From the NCBI RefSeq assembly GCF_026015985.1, contig NZ_CP110389.1, forward strand, positions 5,488,001 to 5,552,000: a stretch of 64,000 nucleotides of DNA, read 5' to 3'. Of this stretch, positions 39,225 through 49,077 are shown in pieces (position 1 is the stretch's first letter; each line of letters opens with the position of its first letter). The position numbers and the translations under genes are program-made. This stretch comes from Rhodopseudomonas sp. P2A-2r. GTDB lineage: Bacteria; Pseudomonadota; Alphaproteobacteria; Rhizobiales; Xanthobacteraceae. The notes below the pieces were generated by a model. It searched no databases. It saw only the letters and a program-made list of their open reading frames with translations, and was not told the origin of the DNA.

Positions 39225-39968
39225 TCAGGTCCGGGGGACGAGCGAGGGTCGCTCCATGGTCAGCAGCGGGACTTCACCGTGCCGATGGGCCCGATCGCTC
39301 ATCCGCTCGAACAGCTTCCGGCGTTCGAAATAGGTGGAGCGCAGGAAGGGATAACGGGCAAAGACCTTGTCCCGCATGCTCGGGAACTCGATCGCCAGCA
39401 GCCCGATCTGCTTGGTCAGCCCCGGATAGTCGCGCAACGGCGCGATGCTGTGCATGAAGATCCGGCGGTAGAAAGGCTGATGTTCGGCGCGGACCGATGC
39501 AAGGCCAATATCGGCATGGAAGTAATCGCAGGCCACAAAAGCCAGCCGCAGCGTCATATAGGGAAGTTCGGGAAATCGATTGGCCGGAGCCGGCTCGGCG
39601 ACGAAGCGGCTGGGATCGACGATGATCTTGCCCTGCGCGAGGGCCGGCTCCATGACTTCGGGAAAGACGCTGCGCGAAGGCGTGGTGGGATGTTCCGGCG
39701 ATGCCACGCTGATACGCAGCGAGCTGGCCAGTACCCCTTCAAAGTAAACGCCAAAGATCCAGGAGTTCGGCAGATCGTCGTAGCGGTCGCTGATCTTGCA
39801 CTCGCGGTTCGGCTCGATGGCGCCCTCTTTGAGATAGGCGCGATAGCGCAGGCGATAGATCTCGTCTTTTTCTTCCTCAGTTTCGGCCAGGCGGTAGTCG
39901 ACGCGGTCGAGGAGTTCGATACCGCGCTCGACAGGCCGTGCTTGCTTGACTGTTTCTTGCGCGTTCAT
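39225..39968 (-). CDS. FeeM-like N-acyl amino acid synthase / GNAT acyltransferase (LuxI superfamily)
   Basis: 247 aa, cytoplasmic, no signal or TM. The region LAETEEEKDEIYRLRYRAYL (about residues 27-46), then SLRISVASPEHPTTPSRSVF, IIVDPSRFVAEPAPANRFPE and LAFVACDYFHADIGLASVRA, matches the GNAT-fold acyltransferases related to FeeM and AHL synthases: RYRAY motif, substrate-pocket Arg, Asp-Pro-Ser-Arg-Phe. It may join an acyl chain from acyl-ACP or acyl-CoA to an amino acid or similar amine. It sits between pal and a GGDEF-EAL gene inside the tol-pal cluster. No LuxR partner is adjacent. Confidence 0.7.
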   Translation of the reverse strand: MNAQETVKQARPVERGIELLDRVDYRLAETEEEKDEIYRLRYRAYLKEGAIEPNRECKISDRYDDLPNSWIFGVYFEGVLASSLRISVASPEHPTTPSRSVFPEVMEPALAQGKIIVDPSRFVAEPAPANRFPELPYMTLRLAFVACDYFHADIGLASVRAEHQPFYRRIFMHSIAPLRDYPGLTKQIGLLAIEFPSMRDKVFARYPFLRSTYFERRKLFERMSDRAHRHGEVPLLTMERPSLVPRT

Positions 39969-40057
39969 GAAGTGGCCTGACGCTGCCTGCTAACAGAGGT
40001 TCCAAAAGCTAGGGTAAACGTCTTCTTTACCGGAGCGCAAAGAACTACCTATGTTAA

Positions 40058-40069
40058 GGTTAACTAACC
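40058..40069. promoter_or_regulatory. Palindrome GGTTA-AC-TAACC upstream of the FeeM-like gene
   Basis: A 5-bp perfect dyad in an AT-rich stretch about 90 bp upstream of the acyltransferase start (39968). It is a candidate operator; no consensus match is known to me. Confidence 0.3.
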
Positions 40070-40139
40070 GTGAGGTTACAGCTCCGAGCAACATTTAATT
40101 TAGAAGCCAGTTCAGCCAGAAATTTGGAATGACATCCGT

Positions 40140-42461
40140 TCAGGGAAGCAATGACGCGACAAGACGCTTGTCGTGGACGGCATGGCGCCCGTGCGACGCG
40201 TCCAGCAGCTTACGGACGCTGGTAGCGGGTACGGGCCTGCTGAACAGGTATCCCTGAACTTCCGTGACCGTTCCGTCGGCGCTGATCAGTTCCAGCTGTT
40301 CGTTGGTCTCGACCCCTTCCACGACCACCGACATGCCGAGATCGGCGCTGAGGCGCGCGACCCCGCGCAGCAGAGTCAGCGGACGGTCGGTGTCGATCCC
40401 CTCAAGGAACGAGCGATCGATCTTCACCTTCTGCAGTGGGAAATTGTGCAGATAGCTGAGGCTCGAATAGCCGGTTCCGAAATCGTCGAGCGAGATCCGG
40501 CATCCGGCCGCATGGAGCTGGGACAGTGCGTCGTGCGTCCACTGCGTGTTGCGCAGCAGCGACGACTCGGTGATTTCGATCTCGAGGCGTTGCGCCGGCA
40601 GGCCGGACACTTCGAGGGCGTAGCGCACTTCGCTCAGGAAATCGCGCTGATGGAACTGCTGCGACGAGAAGTTCACCGCGACGCTGACCGCCTCTGGCCA
40701 CTTCGTACATTCGATGCACGCCTTGCGCAGGATCCAGCGGCCGAGATCGACGATCAGGCCCATGTCCTCCGCCACCGGAATGATCTCGGTCGGGGACACC
40801 GTGCCGCGAACCGGATGATTCCAGCGCAGCAGTGCCTCGCAGGTGGAGATCCGGCCGGACTTGAGGTTCACAAGCGGCTGGTAGAACAGTTCGAACTCTT
40901 CGTTGGCCAGCGCCTTGCGCAGGTCGAGTTCAAGGACCCGCCGCGCCTCGACAGTCTGGGCCATTTCCTCACGGAAGAAGCAGAAGGTGCCGCGGCCGGA
41001 CGCCTTGGCCCGATACAGCGCCATATCGGCATTCTTGAGCAGACCGTCGGCACCGACGCCGGGTTGGGTCAAGGCGATGCCGACGCTGGCGCCGATCTCG
41101 ACCTGATGATGATCGACTTCGTAGCGTTCGCTCAGGCGTTCGACCATGCGGCGCGCCAGGTCCGCGGCATCGTGGTTGGCCTTGATGCCGCGCTGGAACA
41201 CCACGAACTCGTCGCCGCCGAAGCGCGCGACGAAGTCGTCCGCCCGCAGCATTTCGCGAATCCGGTCGGCGACCATGCACAGCAATTTGTCGCCGCTGGG
41301 ATGGCCAAGCGTGTCGTTGACCTGCTTGAACTGGTCGAGGTCGATGAACAGCAGTGCCGACAGCGAGGCGGAATCGGCGCCTTTGAGCATGCGCCCGATT
41401 TCATTGCGGAAACTGACACGGTTCGGCAGACCGGTGAGTTCGTCGAAGCGCGCCATGTGGCTGATGCGGGCTTCCGAGGTGCGCCGCTCGGTGATGTCTT
41501 CCACCAGCACCACGGTGCCGCCGCCGACCATCGGCTGGAATTTCCACGACAGCGCACGCTCGCAGTTTCGCGCGTGGTCGAGCGTGGTGATCTCGGCGGC
41601 CCGCGAATTTTCGATTTCAGAGATGATCGTCATGGCGCTGGCGGCAGACACCGTACCGACCTCGACGAAGGCGGCCACGACCTCGCGCAGCGAAGCTCCC
41701 GGCCTGACGAAGTCGGCACCGGCACTCATCATTTCATTGAGGCGATCGTTGATAACGGCCAGCTGGCCATCCGCCGCGAACATGCACAGGCCATGCGGCA
41801 TGTTGTTCAACGCGGTATCGAATTGACCGGCGAGCGCCGCCTCGCGTTCCCTCGCCAGCCACGCGTTCAGGTAGATGCCGTTCAGGCTTGAGGTCAATTG
41901 TCTGATGGCGACGAAGAAGACGATGCTCAGCAAAGCCAGCGAAAAATGATAGGCCCCACCGATAAACATCAGCGAGACAATCAGCGGCCCGCATCCGAGC
42001 AGAACCTGCAGATGAAAAATGCGCGGCCGGCCAAAAGTGCGGCCTACACCTGCCGACATATAGGCGACCACCGTCGTCACGCACAGCATGTGTGCGGCCG
42101 GGCTGTCGACCCGCAGCAAGACCGTGCTGCTCCAGATGCCCAGCGCAACGCCATGCGCGAGCGCACCCCACAGATATCGTTTTTCCCAGACAGCCGCTTC
42201 GGTGGCCGTCAGCGCAGAACTCCGCTTTTGGTAACGGTACATCTGCAGCGCGCGCGCGGCCCCGACCATGACGAACAGAGGCACAGAGAGCCATACGACG
42301 GGATCGCCGGACATGACGGCGATGACCGCGCCAGCAATTGCCGGACCGAAAGCCCCCAGAATCATGGGCACGGGATTCATAAACAGCGAATCTACCAGTG
42401 CCGCATAGATTTTAGGCGGCATCTCCTGATCCATCATCGCGCTTTGGTCGGCAGATTGCAT
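40140..42461 (-). CDS. Membrane GGDEF-EAL protein (c-di-GMP synthesis/degradation)
   Basis: 773 aa. Five to six N-terminal TM helices span about residues 28-190; a PAS-like sensor covers about 212-325 (ALNNMPHGLCMFAADGQLAV and VLVEDITERRTSEARISHMA). The GGDEF domain has an intact GGDEF (415-419) with a canonical inhibitory I-site RADD five residues before it. The EAL domain has EALLRW (542 on), DDFGTGYSSL and QGYLFSRP. Both active sites look catalytic, so it may be bifunctional. Lies between tolB and the FeeM-like gene on the same strand, about 170-180 bp from each. Confidence 0.93.
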   Translation of the reverse strand: MQSADQSAMMDQEMPPKIYAALVDSLFMNPVPMILGAFGPAIAGAVIAVMSGDPVVWLSVPLFVMVGAARALQMYRYQKRSSALTATEAAVWEKRYLWGALAHGVALGIWSSTVLLRVDSPAAHMLCVTTVVAYMSAGVGRTFGRPRIFHLQVLLGCGPLIVSLMFIGGAYHFSLALLSIVFFVAIRQLTSSLNGIYLNAWLAREREAALAGQFDTALNNMPHGLCMFAADGQLAVINDRLNEMMSAGADFVRPGASLREVVAAFVEVGTVSAASAMTIISEIENSRAAEITTLDHARNCERALSWKFQPMVGGGTVVLVEDITERRTSEARISHMARFDELTGLPNRVSFRNEIGRMLKGADSASLSALLFIDLDQFKQVNDTLGHPSGDKLLCMVADRIREMLRADDFVARFGGDEFVVFQRGIKANHDAADLARRMVERLSERYEVDHHQVEIGASVGIALTQPGVGADGLLKNADMALYRAKASGRGTFCFFREEMAQTVEARRVLELDLRKALANEEFELFYQPLVNLKSGRISTCEALLRWNHPVRGTVSPTEIIPVAEDMGLIVDLGRWILRKACIECTKWPEAVSVAVNFSSQQFHQRDFLSEVRYALEVSGLPAQRLEIEITESSLLRNTQWTHDALSQLHAAGCRISLDDFGTGYSSLSYLHNFPLQKVKIDRSFLEGIDTDRPLTLLRGVARLSADLGMSVVVEGVETNEQLELISADGTVTEVQGYLFSRPVPATSVRKLLDASHGRHAVHDKRLVASLLP

Positions 42462-42644
42462 GGCGGAATGCGTCCATTTCAGCGCCTACAGGTACCGGAT
42501 TCAGGTGAAGCCTTCCTGAGGGAACATCCTTAGCGAAACGTTGACGCCCGCACATAAAGTGCAAAATTGAACATGATTCCAGCGAGGTAGGCAAAGAATG
42601 CCGCACTCACCTGGCACTTCCGACGAGCCTCGTAAACGCTCTGT

Positions 42645-43997
42645 TTACGATAGCAGCGGCGACCAAGCCGGGTCCGACGCAAAACCCGGGGTCGGAACTT
42701 TGAGCTCGTTACGTCCGGAAACGTCCACAGTATAGAGCGACGGTCCGCCGTTGCCACCGAGATCGCGGAAAAACATGATGACGCGACCGTTCGGCGCAAA
42801 GGTCGGGCCTTCGTTGTGATAGCCCGAGGTGAGCAGTCGTTCGCCGGAGCCGTCGGGCTTCATGATGCCGATCGAGAATTGCCCACCGCCCTGCTTGGTG
42901 AAAGCGATGTAGTCGCCGCGCGGCGACCATACCGGCGTCGAATAACTGCCCTCGCCAAACGAGATGCGCTGCGCCGCGCCACCGCTCGCCGCCATCACGT
43001 AGATCTGCGGCTTGCCGCCGCGATCGGACTCGAAGCAGATCCTGCCACCGTCCGGTGCATAGGACGGCGACGTATCAATCGCAGGGGTATCGGTGAGGCG
43101 CGTGGTGGACTTGGAGCGCAGGTCCATCACGAACAGGTTGGAATTGCCGCCCTGTTGCATGCTCATGATGATGCGCTGGCCATCCGGCGAGAACCGGGGC
43201 GAGAACGACATGCCGGGGAAATTGCCGACGATCTCGCGCTGACCGGTCTCGATGTTGAACAGGTAGACCCGCGGATCGCCCTGGCCGAATTCCATATAGG
43301 TGATTTCCTGGGTCGACGGCGAGAACCGCGGCGTGAGCACCAGATCGGCGCCGCGCGTGAGATAGCGCACGTTGGCGCCGTCCTGGTCCATCAGCGCCAG
43401 ACGCTTGACCCGGCGCTCCTTGGCCCCGGTCTCGTCGACGAACACCACGCGGCTGTCGAAGTAGCCCTTTTCGCCCGTCAGACGCTCATAGATCTGGTCC
43501 GAAATGATATGGGCGATACGGCGCCAGTATTCGGGCGAGGTGAAATACTGCTGGCCAGTGAGCTGCTGGCCGGTGCCCACATCCCACAGCCTGAACTCGG
43601 CTTTCAGCCGGCCATCGGGCTGGCGCGTCATGCGGCCGGTCACCAGCGCCTGGGCGTTGATCGTCTTCCAGTTCTGAAACTGCGGTGGCGCGTCGATGTT
43701 GGTCACCTTCTCGATGAAGGCTGCCGGATCGATCGGCGCGAACAGTCCGCTGCGCTTGAGGTTGTTGGTGATGACCTGCGCCACGCCGACGCCGACCTCG
43801 TTGTCGGCCGCGCTGCCCGCGACGAAGTTGGGAATCGCGATCGGCAACGGAGCGACTTCGCCACCGGTGACGGTCACGCGCGCCTGGCCGAAGGCGCGAT
43901 GCGCGCCGCCAAGTATCAAACCGGTGGAAGCCATTCCGGACAGGAGCTGCCGGCGACTGATGCGATAGAGCGGATTGGTCGATGTATGATCGGACAT
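42645..43997 (-). CDS. tolB: Tol-Pal system beta-propeller protein TolB
   Basis: 450 aa from the ATG at 43997 ([10 protein letters not shown]). The N-terminus has a twin-arginine-like signal ([20 protein letters not shown], then AHRAFGQ). The N-terminal TolB domain (about 40-170) is followed by a six-bladed WD40-like propeller with repeated [16 protein letters not shown], [16 protein letters not shown] and [20 protein letters not shown] blades. Periplasmic, binds Pal and TolA. A TTG at 44012 is a weaker alternative start. The stop of tolA lies 27 bp upstream. Confidence 0.95.
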   Translation of the reverse strand: MSDHTSTNPLYRISRRQLLSGMASTGLILGGAHRAFGQARVTVTGGEVAPLPIAIPNFVAGSAADNEVGVGVAQVITNNLKRSGLFAPIDPAAFIEKVTNIDAPPQFQNWKTINAQALVTGRMTRQPDGRLKAEFRLWDVGTGQQLTGQQYFTSPEYWRRIAHIISDQIYERLTGEKGYFDSRVVFVDETGAKERRVKRLALMDQDGANVRYLTRGADLVLTPRFSPSTQEITYMEFGQGDPRVYLFNIETGQREIVGNFPGMSFSPRFSPDGQRIIMSMQQGGNSNLFVMDLRSKSTTRLTDTPAIDTSPSYAPDGGRICFESDRGGKPQIYVMAASGGAAQRISFGEGSYSTPVWSPRGDYIAFTKQGGGQFSIGIMKPDGSGERLLTSGYHNEGPTFAPNGRVIMFFRDLGGNGGPSLYTVDVSGRNELKVPTPGFASDPAWSPLLS

Positions 43998-44024
43998 ATT
44001 TTTTGCTTTCAACTTACCGCGCCG

Positions 44025-45053
44025 CTACAGATCTTTGCTGTCAAAAACGGGGTAGAAAAACTTCCATTCTTCGAAAAATGCCGGCGGCAGCTTGTATGGC
44101 TGGCAAGCGATGATGGCGCGGGCACCGCTTTCCTGGAACACCCGCTGAAATGGCGTGGTAGCCGATCCCCGCATCACCGGCATGGATTCCAGCGTCCCAT
44201 CCTGCTTCAGCTTGATGCTGAACTCGGCCTGAGCCAGTTGCGCGTCGAGACCGCCATACGGCTTCTTCCAGCAACGGTTCACCTGTTCCTTGAACATCGA
44301 CCCCCACGTCGCCGAATTGTCCGCTGACTTGCCGTGTGCAAGTCCGAGGGCTGCATTGGAGTTCAGCGTCTCGCCGGTCGCCGCGGCGCGACTTGGGTCG
44401 CGCTTGTCGAGCAGGGCCGCGATCTTTGTTTGATCGAAGGTGCGTTCTGGCTTCTTCGCCTCCAACATGGCCTTTGCTTCGGCCTTGGCTTTCGCGTCAG
44501 CTTCAGACTTGGCCTTCGCTTCGGCCTTGGCCTTCGCTTCAGCCTTCGCCTTGGCTTGCGCATCCGCCTTGGCCTTGGCGTCGGCCTGGGCCTTCGCTTC
44601 AGCAGTTGCCTTGGCCTGCGCCAGAGCTTCAGCCTCGATCTTGGCCTCGGCCGCCGCATCGGCCTTTGCCTTGGAGTCTGCGGCAGCCTTGGCTTCCGCC
44701 TTGGCCGCAGCAGCAGCCTTCGCGGCCGCCTCGGCGGCCGTCTTGTCTTCCGTCTTCGGCTGTGGCGGCGGCGTGGTATCGGTCACCACCGGAGGCTTCT
44801 CGGTAATCTTGCCGACGGTGTCTTCGATGGGCTTGGCTTCGGCGACCTTCTCGACCAGCGGCTTGGTGACTTCCTTCTTGCCGCTCTTGATGCCGGCGGT
44901 CACCTTGGCCAGTTGGTCGGCGGAAATGATTTCGACCGGGAGGGATTCTTCCGGCGAGGTCTCGAACGCCTTGGACGAAAAAGACACGAGTCCCCAGCCC
45001 AGCACCAGCACGTGCAGGGCGGCGGACGCCACCAGTGTCTTGTCGACCTTCAC
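44025..45053 (-). CDS. tolA: Tol-Pal energy-transducing protein TolA
   Basis: 342 aa. N-terminal TM helix (ASAALHVLVLGWGLVSFSSK, about residues 9-28), then a long Ala/Lys/Glu-rich helical rod (about 105-215, AKAEAKAKAEAKAKSEADAK-type repeats) spanning the periplasm, and a C-terminal TonB/TolA-like domain (WGSMFKEQVNRCWKKPYGGL to KLPPAFFEEWKFFYPVFDSK). Couples the TolQR proton motor to TolB-Pal. The tolR stop is 2 bp upstream. Confidence 0.95.
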   Translation of the reverse strand: MKVDKTLVASAALHVLVLGWGLVSFSSKAFETSPEESLPVEIISADQLAKVTAGIKSGKKEVTKPLVEKVAEAKPIEDTVGKITEKPPVVTDTTPPPQPKTEDKTAAEAAAKAAAAAKAEAKAAADSKAKADAAAEAKIEAEALAQAKATAEAKAQADAKAKADAQAKAKAEAKAKAEAKAKSEADAKAKAEAKAMLEAKKPERTFDQTKIAALLDKRDPSRAAATGETLNSNAALGLAHGKSADNSATWGSMFKEQVNRCWKKPYGGLDAQLAQAEFSIKLKQDGTLESMPVMRGSATTPFQRVFQESGARAIIACQPYKLPPAFFEEWKFFYPVFDSKDL

Positions 45054-45055
45054 GT

Positions 45056-45505
<450 letters not shown>

Positions 45506-45541
45506 GATCGGGTGCTCACTTTTTGATCCAAACCTTCGACA

Positions 45542-46255
45542 TCAGGCGCGCTCGTCGATCTGGCGCGACAGGATGGCGGAGAACTCGTCGGCAAATCCCT
45601 CGAGGCGCTGTGCCTGCCGGTTCACCTCTGACGTGAATTTGTTGTAAAAAATAGTCGCCGGGATGGCGGCGATAAGGCCGACCGCGGTGGCAAACAGCGC
45701 TTCGGCGATGCCGGGCGCCACCACGGCCAGCGAGGTGTTCTTGGACGAAGCGATCGACTGGAAGCTCGACATGATGCCCCAGACGGTGCCGAACAGGCCG
45801 ACGAAGGGGCCGGCCGAACCGACCGTCGCCAGTACCAGCAGCCGCCGCTCCAGCCGCTCGATCTCGCGCGAGATCGACACGTTCATCACCTTGTCGATGC
45901 GCATCTGCAAACCGGTGAAGGAGCGCGCCTGGCTTTCGAACGAGCGCTTCCACTCGCGCATGGCCGCCACGAAACACGCCGCCATCGATTGCGTCGGCTT
46001 GGCCGACAGCGCGCGATACAGATCCTCGATGGACTCACCGGACCAGAATGCCTGTTCGAAACGGTCCATCGCCTTCTTGGTACGGGCGTAGAGGAACATC
46101 TTGTCGATGGCGATGGCCCAGACCCAGACCGAACAGCCGAGCAGGCCCAGCATGACGGCCTTGACGATCCAGTGCGCCTGAAAGAACAGCGAGATCAACG
46201 ATACGTCGGAAGACGCCAGCGGAAGCGCTGACTGCGCTACATCGGCCGGATTCAT
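45542..46255 (-). CDS. tolQ: Tol-Pal motor subunit TolQ
   Basis: 237 aa, ExbB/TolQ/MotA family with three TM helices (about 22-45, 135-160 and 170-195). Conserved [20 protein letters not shown] and [20 protein letters not shown] form the proton channel with TolR. In the usual order ybgC lies directly upstream of tolQ; here the upstream gene is DUF2852, and ybgC is found 16 kb further on at 62677. Confidence 0.95.
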   Translation of the reverse strand: MNPADVAQSALPLASSDVSLISLFFQAHWIVKAVMLGLLGCSVWVWAIAIDKMFLYARTKKAMDRFEQAFWSGESIEDLYRALSAKPTQSMAACFVAAMREWKRSFESQARSFTGLQMRIDKVMNVSISREIERLERRLLVLATVGSAGPFVGLFGTVWGIMSSFQSIASSKNTSLAVVAPGIAEALFATAVGLIAAIPATIFYNKFTSEVNRQAQRLEGFADEFSAILSRQIDERA

Positions 46256-46555
46256 AGGCGGTATCCTCTCAACGCAAAAATCCCAAATGGTTCGCGGCGG
46301 AGGAGCCCGCTGCGGATTCCGCGGCCACGCACCGCGCGCGGCGTAAACGCCAGCGCCAAGCCCTGTTGTGTCGCATGGAAGGCTCGTCCAAAGCCGGGGC
46401 TTGCTTTGCCTGCCAAGATGTCAAAACGAGGGCTCCAGCGTGTCTGGCCGCCCCTTACCAGACGCTGATCGTGGTTAATGCGAGGTTACTAAAGAAGATT
46501 TCGCGGGAGAAATGAAGCTCCGTTCGCTTGTTGGAAGGGTGCGGAAGCGAGGCGC
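46256..46555. other. Intergenic region upstream of tolQ
   Basis: About 300 bp expected to hold the tolQRAB promoter. It includes a GC-rich stretch and an AT-richer part at 46475-46515 (TTAATGCGAGGTTACTAAAG). No gene or RNA recognised. Confidence 0.5.
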
Positions 46556-46594
46556 AAGCAAAACCGCCCGCCTGCGGATGCAGACGGGCGGTTG
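46556..46594 (-). terminator. Rho-independent terminator of the DUF2852 gene
   Basis: ACCGCCCG...CGGGCGGT stem followed by TTTTGC on the minus strand, 44 bp after the DUF2852 stop. Confidence 0.75.
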
Positions 46595-46637
46595 AGCGGC
46601 ATCGGACGACGGAGGTTTGACGCCCGAGGCTCAATCC

Positions 46638-47110
46638 TTAGCCCTGCGGCTGGGCATCCGACGGCGGCGTCGGGCGCGGGCGGTGCTGGGCCATGAACTG
46701 GTCGAACTCTTCCTTGTCCTTAGCGTGGCGCAGACGATCGAGGAAATCCTTGAACTCGTGCTGCTCTTCTTCGAGACGCTTCAGGGTTTCGACGCGATAC
46801 TCGTCGAAGGCGCGGTTGCCGCTGGACGGCGGACCGAAGCCGCCGAAGCCGAAGCCGCGGCGCTCCATGCGGTCGCGCATGCGCTCCATCTTGTACTGCA
46901 TCCGCTCCATCTTGTTGGCGAAGCGATCACCATTGTTCCAGCAACCCATGTTCCGGCTCCCGAGTGTGAAAAGAGGAGTGCGAGGCCGACCGGCCACCAC
47001 ACGATAAAACCGAGCACGATCAGAGCGATACGCCATGGCGAGCGCATCTCGTAACGGATGCCGGGCGGCTCGTAGGGACCCCAGCGATTGGCGCCTGCGG
47101 TGTTGGACAT
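46638..47110 (-). pseudogene. DUF2852 membrane protein, frameshifted in a T-run
   Basis: The ATG at 47110 starts MSNTAGANRWGPYEPPGIRY and a TM helix (SPWRIALIVLGFIVWWPVGL). The frame breaks in CTCTTTTCAC (plus-strand A4 at 46969-46972). Adding one T gives FFTLGSRNMGCWNNGDRFAN and a charged helix (KMERMQYKMERMRDRMERRG), then SGNRAFDEYRVETLKRLEEE QHEF to the stop at 46638. Corrected length 157 aa matches the family, whose function is unknown. The single-base loss is probably a sequence error. A perfect palindrome lies 36 bp upstream of the start. Confidence 0.82.
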
Positions 47111-47145
47111 TGCCTCTCTCCATGGCGGCATCATGCCGCCCGTGA

Positions 47146-47164
47146 ATGTAAATAACATTTACAT
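47146..47164. promoter_or_regulatory. Perfect palindrome ATGTAAAT-AAC-ATTTACAT, probable TetR operator
   Basis: An 8-3-8 perfect inverted repeat immediately upstream of the DUF2852 gene. Its ATGTAAA half-site is repeated at the start of the neighbouring TetR gene (47954-47974), suggesting that this TetR regulates both genes. Confidence 0.65.
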
Positions 47165-47242
47165 ACGTAAACCGCGGCCGGATTTTGTCAAGACGGACGC
47201 AGAAGCGTGCGATCAAAATAATCGTGAAGACGCGGGCCTGCG

Positions 47243-47956
47243 CTATTTCGGCGCAGTGCCCCAGGGGCCCGACGGCGCTGCGGCCGGCTTGGCGGAGGGC
47301 TGCGCCGACGGCGCCTGATCGGTCGGAAAGCCGAGGCCGCGCAGATAGATCAGCACGCCGGCTTCGAGCAGGTCCTCGGGCGACATGGGCAGCTTGCGCC
47401 GCGCCGCATCGCCGCGTGAAAACAGCGACGCCACACCATGGGCCTGCGTCCAGATGTGCAGCGCCATCATCAGCGCCGGCGGCCGCGCCACGCCGGGCGG
47501 CGTCAGCGCGGCGAGTCGTTCGGCGGCGGCGCGGATGACGCCGAAGGCGCGCTCGCCAGCCGCATTCAATGTGGGGTTCTGGTCGACCGGAACGCCGGAT
47601 TCGAACATCGCCGAGTAGAATGCCGGCTCGTTGCGGGCGAAGGCCAGATAGGCCTTGCCGACACGCATGAAGGCGGTGACGGTGTCCGGCCGGCCGTCAT
47701 CCCATGCCGTCGACAACGCCAGCTCGAACTGACCGAAGCCGCGCTCGGCGATGCTGGCGAGCAGATCGTCGCGGTCGCGAAAATGACGATACGGCGCGGC
47801 AGCGCTGACGCCGGCCGAACGCGCGGCGTCGGCAAAGGTGAACCCGGCCGGGCCCTTCTCCGCGATCAGCCCGAGCGCTGCCTGCAGCAGCGCCTCTTTC
47901 AGATTGCCGTGGTGATAGCCGCGCTCGGCGCGGCGGTCGTCTTTGCGCCAGCTCAT
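47243..47956 (-). CDS. TetR/AcrR-family regulator (WHG-domain type)
   Basis: 237 aa. The HTH is ERGYHHGNLKEALLQAALGL, with FADAARSAGVSAAAPYRHFR DRDDLL as recognition region. The C-terminal domain has AFARNEPAFYSAMFESGVPV and ALMMALHIWTQAHGVASLFS, the WHG-type ligand domain. Lies 133 bp upstream of the DUF2852 gene on the same strand. Its start codon is inside a dyad that resembles the palindrome before that gene, which points to autoregulation. Confidence 0.9.
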   Translation of the reverse strand: MSWRKDDRRAERGYHHGNLKEALLQAALGLIAEKGPAGFTFADAARSAGVSAAAPYRHFRDRDDLLASIAERGFGQFELALSTAWDDGRPDTVTAFMRVGKAYLAFARNEPAFYSAMFESGVPVDQNPTLNAAGERAFGVIRAAAERLAALTPPGVARPPALMMALHIWTQAHGVASLFSRGDAARRKLPMSPEDLLEAGVLIYLRGLGFPTDQAPSAQPSAKPAAAPSGPWGTAPK

Positions 47957-47974
47957 GTGAAGGGCTTTTACATG
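47954..47974. promoter_or_regulatory. Imperfect palindrome at the TetR start, probable autoregulatory operator
   Basis: CATGTGAA-GGGCT-TTTACATG overlaps the start codon of the TetR gene. Its right arm (TTTACAT) equals the right arm of the palindrome at 47146-47164. Confidence 0.5.
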
Positions 47975-48110
47975 AGCCGGGTTCGCAGGTCACTTCAAAT
48001 CGCTGCGCCGGCGGCCATAATGGCCACCGGAATCATTGAAAAATCTCGAATGAAATTCTTGCGGCAAACCCGTGGCAGCGTTGCTGCAGCCAATTTCGCC
48101 GGTCCTTCCC

Positions 48111-48530
48111 TCAGGTGCGCCGCGTCCGCGCCAGCATGTCCTCGTAGCCGACCAACGCGTCCTGCACCTCCGGCGAAAAATCCGCCATCTCCTGGACCTG
48201 ACGGATCTCGATGATCTCGTTGGGGCCGGCCGGGCAGCGCTTGGCCCAGGCGATCGCCTCGTCGCGCGAGGCGACGTCGATCATCCAGAAGCCGCCGAGC
48301 ACTTCCTTGACCTCGGCGAACGGTCCGTCGGTGACCATCGGTTTGCCGCCGTCAAAGCTGACGCGGGCGCCCATCGACGGCGGATGCAACCCTTCCAGGG
48401 TGATCAGCACACCGGCCTGCTGCAATTCTTCATTGTACTTCATCATCGCCGCGGCGGCCGCCGGGTCGAGCTGGACGTCGGGCGGCACGGTCTCGTAGCC
48501 CTTCGGAATCATCAGCATCATGAAACGCAT
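48111..48530 (-). CDS. DGPF-domain (YCII-related) protein
   Basis: 139 aa, cytoplasmic ferredoxin-like fold of the YCII family: MRFMMLMIPKGYETVPPDVQ, KYNEELQQAGVLITLEGLHP, the namesake DGPF in PMVTDGPFAEVKEVLGGFWM, and DVASRDEAIAWAKRCP. Proteins of this group are typically targets of ECF42-type sigma factors; catalytic role unknown. Second gene of a tandem pair with the paralog at 48562 (31 bp gap). Confidence 0.9.
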   Translation of the reverse strand: MRFMMLMIPKGYETVPPDVQLDPAAAAAMMKYNEELQQAGVLITLEGLHPPSMGARVSFDGGKPMVTDGPFAEVKEVLGGFWMIDVASRDEAIAWAKRCPAGPNEIIEIRQVQEMADFSPEVQDALVGYEDMLARTRRT

Positions 48531-48561
48531 GGTTGGCTCCTGCTATTCGGGATGTCGGCGA

Positions 48562-48990
48562 TTATGTCCTGGCGACGTTTTTCGCTGTGCCGGAACGCAG
48601 GCGCTCTTCCTGCTCACGCAATTCCGGCGTCAGCGCCTCGCCGAAATCCTCCGTCGCAAAGATCTGGCGGATCTCGATCTCCGCGCCACCGTCGAACGGC
48701 GCGCGCTTCATCCAGGCGATCGCCTCGTCCTTCGAGGCGACGTCGATCAGCCAGAAGCCGGCGATCAGATCGGGGGTCACGGGAAACGGCCCCTGTGTCA
48801 CCACCGGAGCGCCGCCGGGAAACTTGATCCGCGCGCCCTTCGAGGTCGGATGCAGGCCCTCGCCGGCCTGCATCACCCCGGCCTTGACCATCGCTTCGTT
48901 GAACTTTCCCATCGCCGTCAGCAACTCCGTCGACGGCGTCGCGCCGGCCTCGGTTTCCTTGCTGGCATGGACGATTACCATGAAGCGCAT
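48562..48990 (-). CDS. DGPF/YCII-family protein, paralog
   Basis: 142 aa from the ATG at 48990 (AGGAGCTAGCG before it). Same fold as its neighbour: MRFMVIVHASKETEAGATPS, FNEAMVKAGVMQAGEGLHPT, QGPF in place of DGPF (GAPVVTQGPFPVTPDLIAGF), and DVASKDEAIAWMKRAPF. A TGTCTG-17 nt-CGTC element at 49051-49077 is a probable ECF42-type promoter. A much longer upstream reading overlaps the next gene and is not used. Confidence 0.9.
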   Translation of the reverse strand: MRFMVIVHASKETEAGATPSTELLTAMGKFNEAMVKAGVMQAGEGLHPTSKGARIKFPGGAPVVTQGPFPVTPDLIAGFWLIDVASKDEAIAWMKRAPFDGGAEIEIRQIFATEDFGEALTPELREQEERLRSGTAKNVART

Positions 48991-49050
48991 CGCTAGCTCC
49001 TTGCTGTACAGCGCACGGGACCGGTGCTGCGGTCTCGTTTCCGACCTCAG

Positions 49051-49077
49051 GACGATTGCGCGTCGATCAGACAGACA
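49051..49077 (-). promoter_or_regulatory. ECF42-type promoter candidate for the DGPF pair
   Basis: Read on the minus strand: TGTCTG, 17 nt, CGTC, ending 61 bp upstream of the start at 48990. The -35 differs from the other three copies (TGTCGG) at one position, so support is weaker. It overlaps the 3' end of the GGDEF gene. Confidence 0.5.

Noticed and set aside
48541..48571. TGTCGG-17 nt-CGTT on the plus strand as a fifth ECF42 promoter
   Set aside because: It lacks the final C of CGTC and points away from any gene start, into the coding region of the DGPF paralog.
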